Assembly: GCA_039587215.1 (NCBI GenBank)
Contig: JBDHIW010000056.1
Coordinates: forward strand, 1 to 14,445
DNA: 14,445 nucleotides
Source of the DNA: CAMYLY01 sp039587215
GTDB lineage: Bacteria > Gemmatimonadota > Gemmatimonadetes > Gemmatimonadales > GWC2-71-9
Reading direction: 5' to 3'
The first letter of the stretch is position 1, and each line of letters begins with the position of its first letter. A program made the position numbers and the translations under genes. The notes beneath the pieces are model-generated. The model searched no databases. It was not told the DNA's origin and saw only the letters and a program-made list of their open reading frames with translations. Below, piece after piece: positions 1 through 9,849 of the stretch.

Positions 1-567
1 CAGCGTCAGGTGGAGGCGGGACGGCTGCTGAATGCCGACGGCGCCTTCGAACGGGCGTTGCCGTATCTGGAACGCGCGCGCGCCCTGCTGCCGGACTACG
101 CGGGGCCGGGGAACGCGTACACGGAGTTGGCCGTTGCGCACCGGAGTCTCGGGCAGCTCGACCGGGCCGTGGCGGCGCTCGAGACGCTCGTGACCCTCGA
201 CGCGGGCGCCATGGACGCCTGGGCGCGGCTCGGTGAGTGGCGGGCGATGCTGGGCGACACGGCCGCCGCCATCGACGCGCTGGAGGAGATCGTGTATATC
301 GAGCCGTTCGACCCGGCGCTGCACCGGCGCACGGCCGCACTCGCGGGCGCGACGGGCGCCTGGGCCCGCGAGGTCCGCGCGCGTGAGGCGCTCGTTGCCC
401 TGGCGCCGGTCGACCGCGCCGATGCCCTGTATCGCCTGGCGCTGGCGTATCACCGCGCCGGAAACCGCGCGGCCGCACGGCGGACCGTGCTGCGTGCACT
501 GGACATCGCGCCCGACTTCGTCGATGCGCAGGAGCTCTTGCTGGAACTGTACGAGGGAGAAGACTAG
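1..567 (+). CDS. TPR-repeat protein, C-terminal part (5' end outside window)
   Basis: The reading frame is open from the first base (Q-R-Q-V...), so the GTG at position 10 is probably internal and the gene begins upstream. The visible 188 residues are Ala/Leu/Arg-rich paired helices with TPR spacing, for example AYTELAVAHRSLGQLDRAVA, AWARLGEWRAMLGDTAAAID and ALYRLALAYHRAGNRAAARR. I count about five repeats running almost to the C-terminus. TPR scaffolds mediate protein-protein contacts, and TPR proteins are common in Bat-type MoxR/VWA operons. No catalytic motif is visible; the missing N-terminal part could hold an enzymatic domain. The stop TAG directly abuts the ATG of the next gene, which implies co-transcription and coupled translation. 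The TPR assignment is firm; the specific role is unknown. Confidence 0.85.
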   Translation, partial: QRQVEAGRLLNADGAFERALPYLERARALLPDYAGPGNAYTELAVAHRSLGQLDRAVAALETLVTLDAGAMDAWARLGEWRAMLGDTAAAIDALEEIVYIEPFDPALHRRTAALAGATGAWAREVRAREALVALAPVDRADALYRLALAYHRAGNRAAARRTVLRALDIAPDFVDAQELLLELYEGED

Positions 568-1347
568 ATGCGTCCGTGGACGATCCGAGCGGCGTGGGTG
601 GCCGCGGTGTTCCTCGCGGCCGCCGCACCGGTCGAGGCACAGCGATTCGGGCGGGGGCAGGGGTTCCCCGGGTTCGAAGACTTCGAGCGCTTCAACGCCG
701 AGTACAGCGGACGGTTCACGTTCGTGCGGCTCCGGTATGAACCGCTCTCGTCCGGGTTCCGCCGCCGAGACTTCATGTGGGATCATGACTACCCGCGGGC
801 CGAGCGTCACCTGTCGACCCTGCTCGAAGAGCTGACGACGGTCGTGCCGCACCGGGACTCGACCAACATCCTGGCCGCCGACGATCCGGAGCTGTTCAAG
901 TTCCCGATCGCCTATCTGTCCGAGCCGGGCTTCTGGACCATGAACGAGGCGGAGACGACGAACCTCCGGGCCTACCTGCTGAAGGGCGGCTTTCTGATCT
1001 TCGACGACTTCGAGCGCGGGGACTGGTTCAACTTTGCCGAACAGATGCGTCGGCTGCTGCCGGAGCACCGGCTCGTGCAGCTCGAGCCCGACCACCCGAT
1101 CTTTCACGCGTTCTACGACATCGACTCCTTCGAGGGATTCCGTCATCCGTACAGCGGCATGCAGTCGGAGTTCTACGGGGTGTTCGAGGACAACGATCCG
1201 GCGAAGCGGCTGCTGGTCATCGCCAACTACAACGCCGACATCGGCGAATCCTGGGAGTGGTCGGACACCGGCTTCATCCCCATCGACCTCACCAACCAGG
1301 CGTACAAGCTGGGCATCAACTACATCGTGTACGCCATGACCCACTAG
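568..1347 (+). CDS. Secreted DUF4159-domain protein
   Basis: This 259-residue protein starts with a clear signal peptide: a basic n-region (MRPWTIR), a hydrophobic core (AAWVAAVFLAAAA) and likely cleavage after VEA at residue 24. The mature part looks like a DUF4159 domain, an uncharacterised family with a class-I glutamine-amidotransferase-like fold. Recognisable segments are FVRLRYEP, the WDHDYPRAERHL stretch, LLKGGFLIFDDFE, PDHPIFHAFYDI and the C-terminal YKLGINYIVYAMTH. No amidotransferase catalytic Cys nucleophile is visible; I see no Cys at all, so enzymatic activity is doubtful. The ATG follows the upstream TAG with no gap. A GAGGGAG ribosome binding site at 553-559 lies 8 bases before it, inside the upstream gene. 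DUF4159 genes regularly sit beside moxR, DUF58 and VWA genes, as here. Its function is unknown, probably in a periplasmic or envelope complex. Confidence 0.88.
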   Translation: MRPWTIRAAWVAAVFLAAAAPVEAQRFGRGQGFPGFEDFERFNAEYSGRFTFVRLRYEPLSSGFRRRDFMWDHDYPRAERHLSTLLEELTTVVPHRDSTNILAADDPELFKFPIAYLSEPGFWTMNEAETTNLRAYLLKGGFLIFDDFERGDWFNFAEQMRRLLPEHRLVQLEPDHPIFHAFYDIDSFEGFRHPYSGMQSEFYGVFEDNDPAKRLLVIANYNADIGESWEWSDTGFIPIDLTNQAYKLGINYIVYAMTH

Positions 1348-1358
1348 CAGGGGAGCGC

Positions 1359-2306
<948 letters not shown>

Positions 2307-2310
<4 letters not shown>

Positions 2311-3203
2311 CGGCCACGCGGTTTCTGGACCCGGCGGTGCTCGCCCGCATCTCCAACCTGGAGCTGCTGGCCCGGACCGTGGTGGACGGATTCATCAGCG
2401 GTCTGCACCATGCGCCGTACCTCGGGTTTTCGCTCGACTTTGCCGAGCACCGCGCGTACATGCCGGGTGACGACATCCGGCGGATCGACTGGCGGGTCTT
2501 CGGGCGCACGGACCGGCTGTACGTGAAGGAGTTCGAGGCCGACACCAACGCCAACTTCAGCGTGGTGTTCGACGTCTCCCGGTCGATGGATTACGGCTCC
2601 GGTGCCGTGACCAAGCTCGATTACGGGCGGTACCTGGCGGCCTGCCTCGCGCACTTCTCGCGACGGCAGCGGGACCGCATCGGCATCGCGACCTTCGACG
2701 AGGACATCGTGGAGTTCGTGCCCCCGTCCGCGAAACACCTCGACATCGTGCTGCACACGATCGACCGCATCGTGCCCCGCGAACGTCGCGGCAGTCTCGA
2801 GCGGCCGCTCCGACGGGTGGCCGAGGGACTCCGGCGGCGCAGCATCGTCGTCGTGATCTCCGACTTCTACGAGTCGCCGGAGGTCACCCAGCGAGCCCTG
2901 GGCCACCTGCGTTTCAAGGGCTGCGACGTGATCGCGTTTCATCTCCTCGATCCGGCGGAGATCGACCTGCCGTTCGACGAGGCGGCGCAGTTCGAAGACC
3001 TCGAAAGCGGCGAGCGCATCCCGGTCGTGCCGGACGAACTGCGTGCGGAGTACCGCGCGCTGGTTGCGGAGCACCGTGCGGCGCTGCAGGAGCGTCTCGG
3101 CCCGACCGGCGTGGACTACTACTTCCTGGACATCTCGCGGCCGCTGGACCACGCGCTGTTCCATTACCTGTCTCGCCGTGAGCGGCTGAGCCGAACGCGC
3201 TGA
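2307..3203 (+). CDS. DUF58 domain protein (VWA-like fold)
   Basis: This 298-residue protein is a DUF58 family member, the usual partner of MoxR in Bat-type operons. The signature is present: RAYMPGDDIRRIDWRVFGRT (about residues 49-68) followed by LYVKEFEADTNANFSVVFDV and a MIDAS-like DVSRSM (from about residue 89), which suggests a VWA-like metal-binding fold. Later strands include RIGIATFDEDIVEFVPP and SIVVVISDFYE. No signal peptide is visible, so it is probably cytoplasmic or membrane-associated. I chose GTG 2307 because it overlaps the original moxR stop (GTGA), a classical coupling arrangement, and because homology begins right there (VTATRFLDP). Its frame is also open all the way from the moxR ATG, so with the present moxR lesion the gene can only be reached by internal initiation at this GTG or as the tail of a MoxR fusion. 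The TGA overlaps the next ATG (TGATG). Confidence 0.87.
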
Positions 3204-5257
3204 TGGGTCTGTCCCTGCTCGCTCCGCTCTTTCTCGCCGGCCTGGCGGCGATCGCGATCCCGATCTACGTGCACCTCACGCATCGCGAGCGGCGTGAGCC
3301 GGTGCGGTTTCCGTCGCTCATGTTTCTGCGAAGGATCCCGTTTCGCACCACGAAGCGGCAGCGGATCCGGCATTGGTGGCTCTTCGCCCTCCGGGTCGCG
3401 GCGATCGCCCTGGTGGTCGCCGCCTTCAGCCGGCCGCTGCTGGATCGGGGGTCCCTCGGCGCCGCGGTACTCGGGTCGGCGCGTGACATCGTCGTGCTCG
3501 TCGACCGGTCGCTGAGCATGACCGTCGGCGACCGATGGGAACGTGCCGCCGCGGCGGTCGACGAGATCGCGGGGGCGCTCGGCGAGGCTGACCGCGCCAC
3601 GCTCGTCGCGTACGCCGAACGGGCGACCGCCCTCACGGAGCCGACGAACGATCCGAGCGTGCTTCGCGCCGCCGCGGGCGCGCTGACGCCGGGCGGAGGG
3701 CGCACGCGCATCGGTCCGGCGGTGCGGCTCGCGCGCGATTTCCTCGAGCCGTCGGAGTTCCCGGTGCGCGAGGTGGTCATCGTCTCGGACTTCCAGGCCG
3801 TCGGCGCACCGGGGGCGGACGAAGACCGTCTTCCGCCGGGCACGAGCGTGCGGGTCGTCGACGTGTCGGACCGTTCGACCACCGCCAACGTGAGTATCGA
3901 TGCCGTCGAGGTCGACCGGACCGCGTCCGGACCGCGCGATCGCGTGACCGTGACCGCGCGGGTGACCCGACGGGGGGAGGCCGAGGATCCCGCGGCGACG
4001 GTGGAGCTCCTGCTCGACGATGCGCGGGCGGCCTCGGAGCGAGTGACGCTTCCCGCCGGGGAGACCCGGCCCGTGACGTTCGATGTCCCGGTTCCGTCGG
4101 GGCGCACGCTGGTTGGGGCGGTGCGGGTCCCGGACGACGCGTACCGCCCGGATGACGCCTTCCGCTTCGTGGTGCCCCCCGAGGATCCGATCGACGTGCT
4201 GGTGCTGCACGATCCCGGAGCGCCGGGTGACGGCCTCTACCTCAACCAAGCGTTGGCACTCGGCGAGCGCCCGCGGTTCGCGGTGACGGTGCGGAGCGTG
4301 TCGCGTGTCGGGGCCGAGACCATCCGGGCCGCCGACGTGATCGTTCTGCACGACGTCCCGTATCCGGGCGGTGCGGTGGGACGGGCACTGCGCGACGCGC
4401 GCGCGGCCGGCCAGGGCCTCTGGGTCATCTACGGGCGCCGGAACGGCGCGTCCGCGTGGTCCGGGGACGGTGCGGCGCTGGCCGGGTCACGGCCGGGCGC
4501 CATGGTCGATCGCATGGACGATGGCGGCGGAACGCTCAGCATCCTCAGGTACGACCATCCATTGCTTGCTCCCTTCGCCGAGCCGCGAAGCGGCGACTTC
4601 TCGGCCGCGCGGTTCTTCCGCTACCGCGCGGTCGACGTTCAGGCCGATGGCGGCGTGCTGGCGCGGTACGACGACGGCACGATCGCGTTGTCCGAGACGC
4701 TCAGCGATGGCGCCAGGGTCGTAACGTGGAACGGCGGACTCGCCAACGAGTGGAACGACCTGCCCATTCAGCCGGTCTTCCTGCCCTTCGTGCACGAGGT
4801 CGTCCGGTATCTCGCCCGGCACGAGCCGGTCCCCGGGTGGCGCGCGACGGGCACCGTGCTCGGCCCGGAGGACTTCGCGACCGTCGACGGCGAGGCGGTG
4901 CTCGAGCGGCCGGATGGGGTGGTAGTCCGGCCAGACGGCGAATCGATCGAAACTGCGGTCCTGGACGCCCCGGGGCTCTACCGCCTCCGTGCGGTGGGTG
5001 GGTCAGCGGCCCAAGTGCTTGCGGTGAACCCGGATCCGGCGGAATCGGATCTGCGCCCGGGGGATCCGGAGGAACTCGCGGCCGCGGTCACGCCGTTGGA
5101 GAGTGGAGAGGCCCGCCGTGCCGAACTCGCGGCCGCCCTGACCCCTGCCGAGCGGGAACGCCGTCAGGGTCTGTGGTGGTATCTCTTGCTGGGCGCGCTC
5201 CTTCTCTCTACCGTCGAGAGTGTGCTGGCCCGACGGGCCGGCCGCGTCGCCCGCTGA
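3203..5257 (+). CDS. Membrane-anchored BatA/VWA-domain protein
   Basis: This 684-residue protein starts with a BatA-type N-terminus: a hydrophobic helix (about 5-24, LLAPLFLAGLAAIAIPIYVH), the basic RFPSLMFLRRIPFRTTKRQR segment, and a second membrane helix (about 58-77). A VWA domain follows, with MIDAS motif DRSLSM (Asp101-Met106) and a later VVIVSDFQAVG strand. Residues of about 235-320 are beta-rich and Ig-like. About 320-430 resembles a class-I amidotransferase-like Rossmann region (DPIDVLVLHDPG, AADVIVLHDVPYP, GQGLWVIYGRR) without an obvious catalytic Cys. A final hydrophobic helix (about 656-675, LWWYLLLGALLLSTVESVLA) ends in a basic tail. MoxR ATPases are thought to act on such VWA proteins at the membrane. 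The start ATG overlaps the upstream TGA, so translation is probably coupled; no good independent ribosome binding site is seen. The domain assignment is solid; the substrate is unknown. Confidence 0.87.
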   Translation: MGLSLLAPLFLAGLAAIAIPIYVHLTHRERREPVRFPSLMFLRRIPFRTTKRQRIRHWWLFALRVAAIALVVAAFSRPLLDRGSLGAAVLGSARDIVVLVDRSLSMTVGDRWERAAAAVDEIAGALGEADRATLVAYAERATALTEPTNDPSVLRAAAGALTPGGGRTRIGPAVRLARDFLEPSEFPVREVVIVSDFQAVGAPGADEDRLPPGTSVRVVDVSDRSTTANVSIDAVEVDRTASGPRDRVTVTARVTRRGEAEDPAATVELLLDDARAASERVTLPAGETRPVTFDVPVPSGRTLVGAVRVPDDAYRPDDAFRFVVPPEDPIDVLVLHDPGAPGDGLYLNQALALGERPRFAVTVRSVSRVGAETIRAADVIVLHDVPYPGGAVGRALRDARAAGQGLWVIYGRRNGASAWSGDGAALAGSRPGAMVDRMDDGGGTLSILRYDHPLLAPFAEPRSGDFSAARFFRYRAVDVQADGGVLARYDDGTIALSETLSDGARVVTWNGGLANEWNDLPIQPVFLPFVHEVVRYLARHEPVPGWRATGTVLGPEDFATVDGEAVLERPDGVVVRPDGESIETAVLDAPGLYRLRAVGGSAAQVLAVNPDPAESDLRPGDPEELAAAVTPLESGEARRAELAAALTPAERERRQGLWWYLLLGALLLSTVESVLARRAGRVAR

Positions 5258-5269
5258 ACGGAGCTGTGG

Positions 5270-8200
5270 ATGCCAGGGTTCTTCGATCACATTGCCGCGC
5301 CGCGCACCAACCGCGATGCCCTCATGGAGGTCGTGGGCGGCGTTCGGCGGCGGTGGCGGCTGCGGGTGGCGCTCCGCGGGCTAGCGATCCTGGCCGCAAC
5401 CGCGCTGGTCGCGTTCGTGGTGGCCTCGCTGTTCCTGGACCGTGTCAGGCTTTCCCCCGAGGCCATCGCGGCGTTGCGGTGGGTGGCCTACGGCGTGGTG
5501 GCGCTGGTGGCCGTGCGGGTGCTCGTCCTGCCGCTCCGGCGGCGCGTCAGCGATGAGCAGGTCGCGCTGTACTTGGAGGAGCGGGAGACGTCGCTGCACG
5601 GGCACGTCGTGAGCGCGGTCGAGTTCGGGCACGCGGCCGACGATCCGGACGCGTCGCCGGAGCTCAGCGCGCGAGTGATCGAACGCGCCGTGGCGCGCTG
5701 CGCCGCCATCGAGAACGGGCGCCGCATCGAGGCCCCCGCGATCCGGCGTTCGTCCGGCTGGCTCGCCGGGACGGCCGCGATGGGGGCGATCCTCGTGGCG
5801 CTCTCGCCGGGCTTCGTCCGCCAGGGCGCGCCGTTTCTCCTCACACCATGGCTGGTGGATGCGCTGGCGAATCCGTACGCGATCGAGGTGGCACCCGGCG
5901 ACGCGTCGATTGCCCGAGGGGCCGACCTGGAGGTCGCCGCGCAGACGGTCAACTTCACGGGCGACGCGGTGCTCCAGCTGCAGCGGGAGGCCGGGGGTGA
6001 GTGGGAGCGCTGGCCCATGGTGCCGGCCGAGTCGCCGGGCACGTTCGATTTCGTGGTGTTCGCACTCGAGGACGATGCCAGCTACTACGTCGAGGCGTCG
6101 GGCGTACGGTCGCCCGTGTTCGCCGTGACGGTCCGTGACCTCCCCTACGTCGCTGCCATGACGCACGAGTACCACTTCCCACGGTACACGGGCCTCCGGT
6201 CGCGCGTCGTGGAGGAGGCGGGGGACATCGCGACGCTCGCGGGCACGCGCGTGGCGGTCACCGTTACGACGACGGTCCCGGTGTCGGGAGGCGCCATCGT
6301 CGTCGACGAACGAGACACGATCCCGCTGCTGCCCCTGACGGGGACCGAGGCGTCCGCCGACCTGCCCGTGCGAGAACCGGGACACTACCGCGTGGTGCTG
6401 CACGCGCTGGACGGCACCGTCGTGACCGGGTCGCCGGACTACCTGATCGAGGTCTTGGCGGATCAGCCGCCGCTGGTCCGGTTTCGCACGCCTGGCCGGG
6501 ACCTGCAGGTCACGACGATCGACGAGGTCTTTGCGGAGGTCGAGGCGGAAGACGACTACGGTGTGGCGTCGGTCGAGTTGGTCTACCGGGTCAACGGGGG
6601 CGAGGAGGACACGATTGCATTGGTGACGGACGGACGCCGGCGCGAGTTTGCGGGCGGACACACGTTCTTCCTCGAAGAGTGGCCCCTCGACCCCGGCGAC
6701 ATCGTGTCCTACTTCGCCCGTGCCCGAGACGCGAACGCGGTCGGCGGGTCCCAGTCGGCGTCGACCGACATCTACTTCCTGCAGATCCGACCCTTCGACC
6801 GGCGGTTCCGCCAGGCGGCCGCCCAGGGTCAGCCGGGCCAACAGGGCGGTACGGCGTCGGTCGGTGAGCTGTCGGCCCGCCAGCGACAGATCGTGGCCGG
6901 CACGTTCAATCTCGTACGTGACTCGTCGTCGTACGCGGCGCGTGAGGTCACCGAGCATGTCGCGACGCTGACCTTGGCGCAGGGACGGTTGCGGGAAGAA
7001 GTGGCCACGCTGCTGGATCGCATGCAGTCGCGGGGTGTGGTACAGCTCGATTCAACGCTGCAGACGGTCATGGACGAGCTGCCGCAGGCGCTCGAAGCGA
7101 TGGAGCAGGCCGAGCGCGCACTCGGAACGGGCCAGGTGTCGGACGCGCTGCCGCCCGAAGAGCGCGCGCTTCAACACCTTCAGCGCGCTGAGGCTGCATA
7201 CCGGGAGCGCGAGGTGACGCAGGGTGGCGGCGGCGGTGGTGGCGGCGGTGGCCAGAGTGCCGAAGCCGAGGAGCTGGCAGACCTGTTCGACATGGAGATG
7301 GACCGCCTGCGCAATCAGTACGAAAGCGTCGACCGGGGCCGTCAGCAGGAAGGCTCGGAGGCGCTCGACGAGGCGATGGAGCGGTTGCGGGAGTTGGCAC
7401 GACGGCAGCAGCAGGAAAACGAGCGGCTTCGGGCGCAGGCGTCCAGCCAAGGGGGCGGAGGGTCGGGGCGCAGTCAGCGTCAGCTGGCCGACGAGACGGA
7501 GGAGTTGGCGCGTGAGCTGCAGCGCTTGGCGCGCGAGCAATCCCGGCCCGAACTCGAAGAGACGGCGCGCGAGCTCCAGGAGGCGGCGGACGCCATGCGG
7601 CGCGCGGCCGCGCAGGCGCGATCGGGTGGGGAGGGGCAGGGCAGTTCCGCCCTCAGCGGGCTTCGCGACGCCCAGCGTCGTCTCGAGCAGAGCCAGACCG
7701 CGGACTTCCGGCGTCGTGTCGAGGACGCCGTCCGCGACGCCGAGGCGCTGGTGCAGGAGCAGCGCGACGTGGAGGACGAGGTCCGGCGTCTCGGGGCGAG
7801 CGGGCAGGATCGCGACGCGCTCGAGCGGCTGCAGGAAACCAAGCGGCAGATGGCGGACGACGTGCGGCAGCTCGAGGGCGATATCGAGCGGCTCGGGCGC
7901 GAGGGCGCGGCCGATCAGCCGGAGGCGGCCCGAGAGCTGCGCGAGACGGCGCGCGGCATCCGTGACGGACGCGTTGCCGACAAGATCCTCTATTCGCAGG
8001 GTGTGATCCAATCAGGGTCGGACGAGTACGCCAACAGTTTCGAAGAGTCGATCACGGACGATGTCGAGGGGGTGCGCGAGCGTCTCGAAGCCGCCCTGGG
8101 ATCGGTCGGTGAGCCGCCCGGGCAGCGCGTGGCGCAGGCGCTCGAGCGCCTGCGTGACGTGGTGGGCGGTCTCGAGTCGATGCAGGACCGGGCCGCGCAG

Positions 8201-8698
8201 GACCCCTCCGGTGACGAAGCGCAGCAACAGGGACAAGAGCGTGGCCAGGGACGCGCAGGGCAGGAAGGCGAGGGTGGACAGCAGGGGCAGGAGGGGCAGG
8301 AGGGTGAACGGGCGGCCCAGGCGCCGCGCGCCCCCGGAGGAGGGAATGCATCGCCGGACGGCCGTGCGCGGCAGTTCTCCCGGGAATTGAGTGCCCGCGG
8401 GCAGGAGCTGCGAGAGCTGGAACGCGAACTGCGCGCCGAAGGCGTGGACGTCGACGGGTTCGCGGAGATCCTCCGACGCCTCGAGCGCGTGGAGCGCGAC
8501 GGACTCGGGACGCCTCAAGGGATGGCGCAACTACGCGATGCCGTGATCCCCGGCCTCAAGGAGCTGGAGTTCCGGCTGCGTCGTGACGTCCTCCGAGAGG
8601 ACGGGGAGGTGGTGGCAGCCGGCTCGGACGAGGTTCCCGCGCGCTATCGGCGTCTCGTCGAGGCGTATTTCCGGGACCTCTCCAGACGGCGACCGTAG
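5270..8698 (+). CDS. Large membrane-anchored coiled-coil protein, DUF4175-like
   Basis: This 1142-residue protein has membrane helices at about 33-56, 67-88 and 163-178. A beta-rich, probably periplasmic region follows to about residue 510 (for example TPWLVDALANPYAIEVAPGD, ending YFLQIRPFDRR). From about 535 to 960 it is a long Glu/Arg/Gln-rich heptad-type coiled coil. Flexible breaks interrupt it: a run of ten Gly at 652-661, a second Gly-rich stretch near 725-735, and a Gln/Gly/Glu-rich segment at about 978-1033. A helical C-terminal tail closes the protein. Topology and position at the end of a MoxR/DUF58/VWA operon match DUF4175-type proteins; this match rests on recalled family features, not a search. 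ATG 5270 lies 12 bases after the upstream stop, with an ACGGAG-type binding site at 5258-5263. A long periplasmic rod or tether is plausible. The reading frame is intact. Confidence 0.78.
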   Translation: MPGFFDHIAAPRTNRDALMEVVGGVRRRWRLRVALRGLAILAATALVAFVVASLFLDRVRLSPEAIAALRWVAYGVVALVAVRVLVLPLRRRVSDEQVALYLEERETSLHGHVVSAVEFGHAADDPDASPELSARVIERAVARCAAIENGRRIEAPAIRRSSGWLAGTAAMGAILVALSPGFVRQGAPFLLTPWLVDALANPYAIEVAPGDASIARGADLEVAAQTVNFTGDAVLQLQREAGGEWERWPMVPAESPGTFDFVVFALEDDASYYVEASGVRSPVFAVTVRDLPYVAAMTHEYHFPRYTGLRSRVVEEAGDIATLAGTRVAVTVTTTVPVSGGAIVVDERDTIPLLPLTGTEASADLPVREPGHYRVVLHALDGTVVTGSPDYLIEVLADQPPLVRFRTPGRDLQVTTIDEVFAEVEAEDDYGVASVELVYRVNGGEEDTIALVTDGRRREFAGGHTFFLEEWPLDPGDIVSYFARARDANAVGGSQSASTDIYFLQIRPFDRRFRQAAAQGQPGQQGGTASVGELSARQRQIVAGTFNLVRDSSSYAAREVTEHVATLTLAQGRLREEVATLLDRMQSRGVVQLDSTLQTVMDELPQALEAMEQAERALGTGQVSDALPPEERALQHLQRAEAAYREREVTQGGGGGGGGGGQSAEAEELADLFDMEMDRLRNQYESVDRGRQQEGSEALDEAMERLRELARRQQQENERLRAQASSQGGGGSGRSQRQLADETEELARELQRLAREQSRPELEETARELQEAADAMRRAAAQARSGGEGQGSSALSGLRDAQRRLEQSQTADFRRRVEDAVRDAEALVQEQRDVEDEVRRLGASGQDRDALERLQETKRQMADDVRQLEGDIERLGREGAADQPEAARELRETARGIRDGRVADKILYSQGVIQSGSDEYANSFEESITDDVEGVRERLEAALGSVGEPPGQRVAQALERLRDVVGGLESMQDRAAQDPSGDEAQQQGQERGQGRAGQEGEGGQQGQEGQEGERAAQAPRAPGGGNASPDGRARQFSRELSARGQELRELERELRAEGVDVDGFAEILRRLERVERDGLGTPQGMAQLRDAVIPGLKELEFRLRRDVLREDGEVVAAGSDEVPARYRRLVEAYFRDLSRRRP

Positions 8699-8716
8699 CC
8701 GTTGCTTGCGGAAGCT

Positions 8717-8730
8717 GTGCCCAGCGGCAC
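8717..8730 (+). terminator. Possible weak terminator hairpin after the Bat-like operon
   Basis: GTGCC (8717-8721) pairs with GGCAC (8726-8730) around a CAGC loop and is followed by CTTT, 19 bases after the operon's last stop codon. The stem is only 5 bp and the T-run only three bases, so it is weak as a Rho-independent terminator. The remaining spacer, 8699-8850, shows no convincing -35/-10 promoter pair by eye, although the next gene must be transcribed from here or by read-through. Confidence 0.25.
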
Positions 8731-8850
8731 CTTTGAAGTGACGTGCTTGTGACGGGGCGGTTCGATCGTTGGCGCAGCGTCTCAGTGCCGCGACGGATGC
8801 AACCCGGCCATGCGGCGAAGCGGTAAGGGCTCGAGACTCCGGGGGGAAGC

Positions 8851-9804
8851 GTGATCGATTGCGGGCGGTGCCGGACACCGCTTCCAGACGAAGCGAACTA
8901 CTGCCACGCGTGCGGCGTGTCGCTCGCCGCCGCCGTCTCCGGCGAGTTCGCGCTCTTCGACCTCGATCGCTTCTTCAACTACGCCCTCGACATGCTTTGT
9001 ATTGCGGGAGTCGACGGCTACTTCAAGCGCGTCAATCCGGCGTTCACGCGCGTTCTCGGCTGGTCGGCCGAGGAACTGCTCGCCCGCCCGTGGAGCGACT
9101 TTCTGCACCCGGAGGACCGATCCGAGACGGTGGCCGAAGTGGGGCAACTCCAGGGGGGAAATCCGACCCTCTCGTTCGAAAACCGCTACCGCTGCAAGAG
9201 CGGCGAGTACAAGGACCTCCACTGGACCTCGTACCCCGAGCCCGGTACGGGCCTGCTGTACGCGGTCGCGCGAGACGTCACCGAGTGGAAGCGCCGGGAG
9301 CACCGGGTCGATACTGTGACGGGCGTGGCGGCGCGGCACGTGTTCGACGACCGGTTGCGGAGCGAATGGGGCCGGGCCGTGCGGCTCAAGATGCCGCTCG
9401 CCGTCGCCATCGTGGACGGCGACGACTTCCGTGCCTTCAACCGCGAGCACGGCTACGAGCAGGGTGACCGGTGCCTCCGGTCACTGGCGATGGTGCTGCA
9501 GCAGCACGTGCGGCGCACGGGCGACCTCATCGCCCGGTATGGCGGCGACGCCTTTGCCCTGCTGCTCGACGGCGGGCTGAATGACGAGGCGGTCCGCGCC
9601 GTCGGCGAACTCGTCAGGCGGGAGATCGCGGCCCACAAGATCCCCCTGCCGGACGGTGGCACGGTGCAGTTCACGGCCAGCATCGGGGTCGCCTCGCTGC
9701 TGCCGACCCTGGACAACCGCTTCCAGGACCTGTTGGCGGCCGCCGAGGACGCCCTTGCGAATGCCAAGGAGCAGGGGAAGAACTGCGTGGTGGCGGCTTC
9801 ATAA
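8851..9804 (+). CDS. Zinc ribbon-PAS-GGDEF protein with degenerate GGDAF site
   Basis: This 317-residue protein has three parts. A zinc ribbon lies at the very N-terminus (C4xxC7 and C18xxC21). A PAS domain follows at about 36-150 (FNYALDMLCIAGVDGYFKRV, VLGWSAEELLARPWSDFLHP, RDVTEWKRRE). A GGDEF domain runs from about 154 to the end (DTVTGVAARHVF, then VDGDDFRAFNREHGYEQGD). The metal-binding Asp189, the guanine-contacting Asn in FNREHG and the GD pair are kept. The signature is GGDAF (231-235), with Ala234 where active diguanylate cyclases have Glu. The product-binding I-site RxxD is intact (R222-D225), exactly five residues before the motif. It is therefore probably catalytically poor or inactive and may bind c-di-GMP or regulate a partner. 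The GTG start is supported by a GGGGGGAAG stretch just upstream and by the zinc ribbon beginning at once. No membrane segment is present, so it is cytoplasmic. Confidence 0.88.
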   Translation: MIDCGRCRTPLPDEANYCHACGVSLAAAVSGEFALFDLDRFFNYALDMLCIAGVDGYFKRVNPAFTRVLGWSAEELLARPWSDFLHPEDRSETVAEVGQLQGGNPTLSFENRYRCKSGEYKDLHWTSYPEPGTGLLYAVARDVTEWKRREHRVDTVTGVAARHVFDDRLRSEWGRAVRLKMPLAVAIVDGDDFRAFNREHGYEQGDRCLRSLAMVLQQHVRRTGDLIARYGGDAFALLLDGGLNDEAVRAVGELVRREIAAHKIPLPDGGTVQFTASIGVASLLPTLDNRFQDLLAAAEDALANAKEQGKNCVVAAS

Positions 9805-9849
9805 TTACTTCACATCCCCTTTGGGCCTCCCGCCGTAACTGAAAAGGGT

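Noticed and set aside
1257..1358. Extension of the MoxR reading frame upstream to 1257
   Set aside because: It would overlap the conserved end of the DUF4159 gene and reads as His/Arg-rich noise; ATG 1359 has a ribosome binding site and MoxR homology follows it.
3164..4351. Long open frame on the minus strand opposite the VWA gene
   Set aside because: Its translation is rich in Arg, His and Pro with no domain-like pattern, and it lies entirely opposite well-supported coding sequence. It is a by-product of high GC.
5381..6958. 525-codon open frame on the minus strand opposite the coiled-coil gene
   Set aside because: Arg/His/Asp-rich shadow of a strongly supported + strand gene, with no recognisable motif or start signal.
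8699..8850. A c-di-GMP riboswitch upstream of the GGDEF gene
   Set aside because: I looked for the GEMM core and its tetraloop-receptor sequence; only loose fragments such as GATGCAACCCGG appear, and no consistent paired structure could be drawn.
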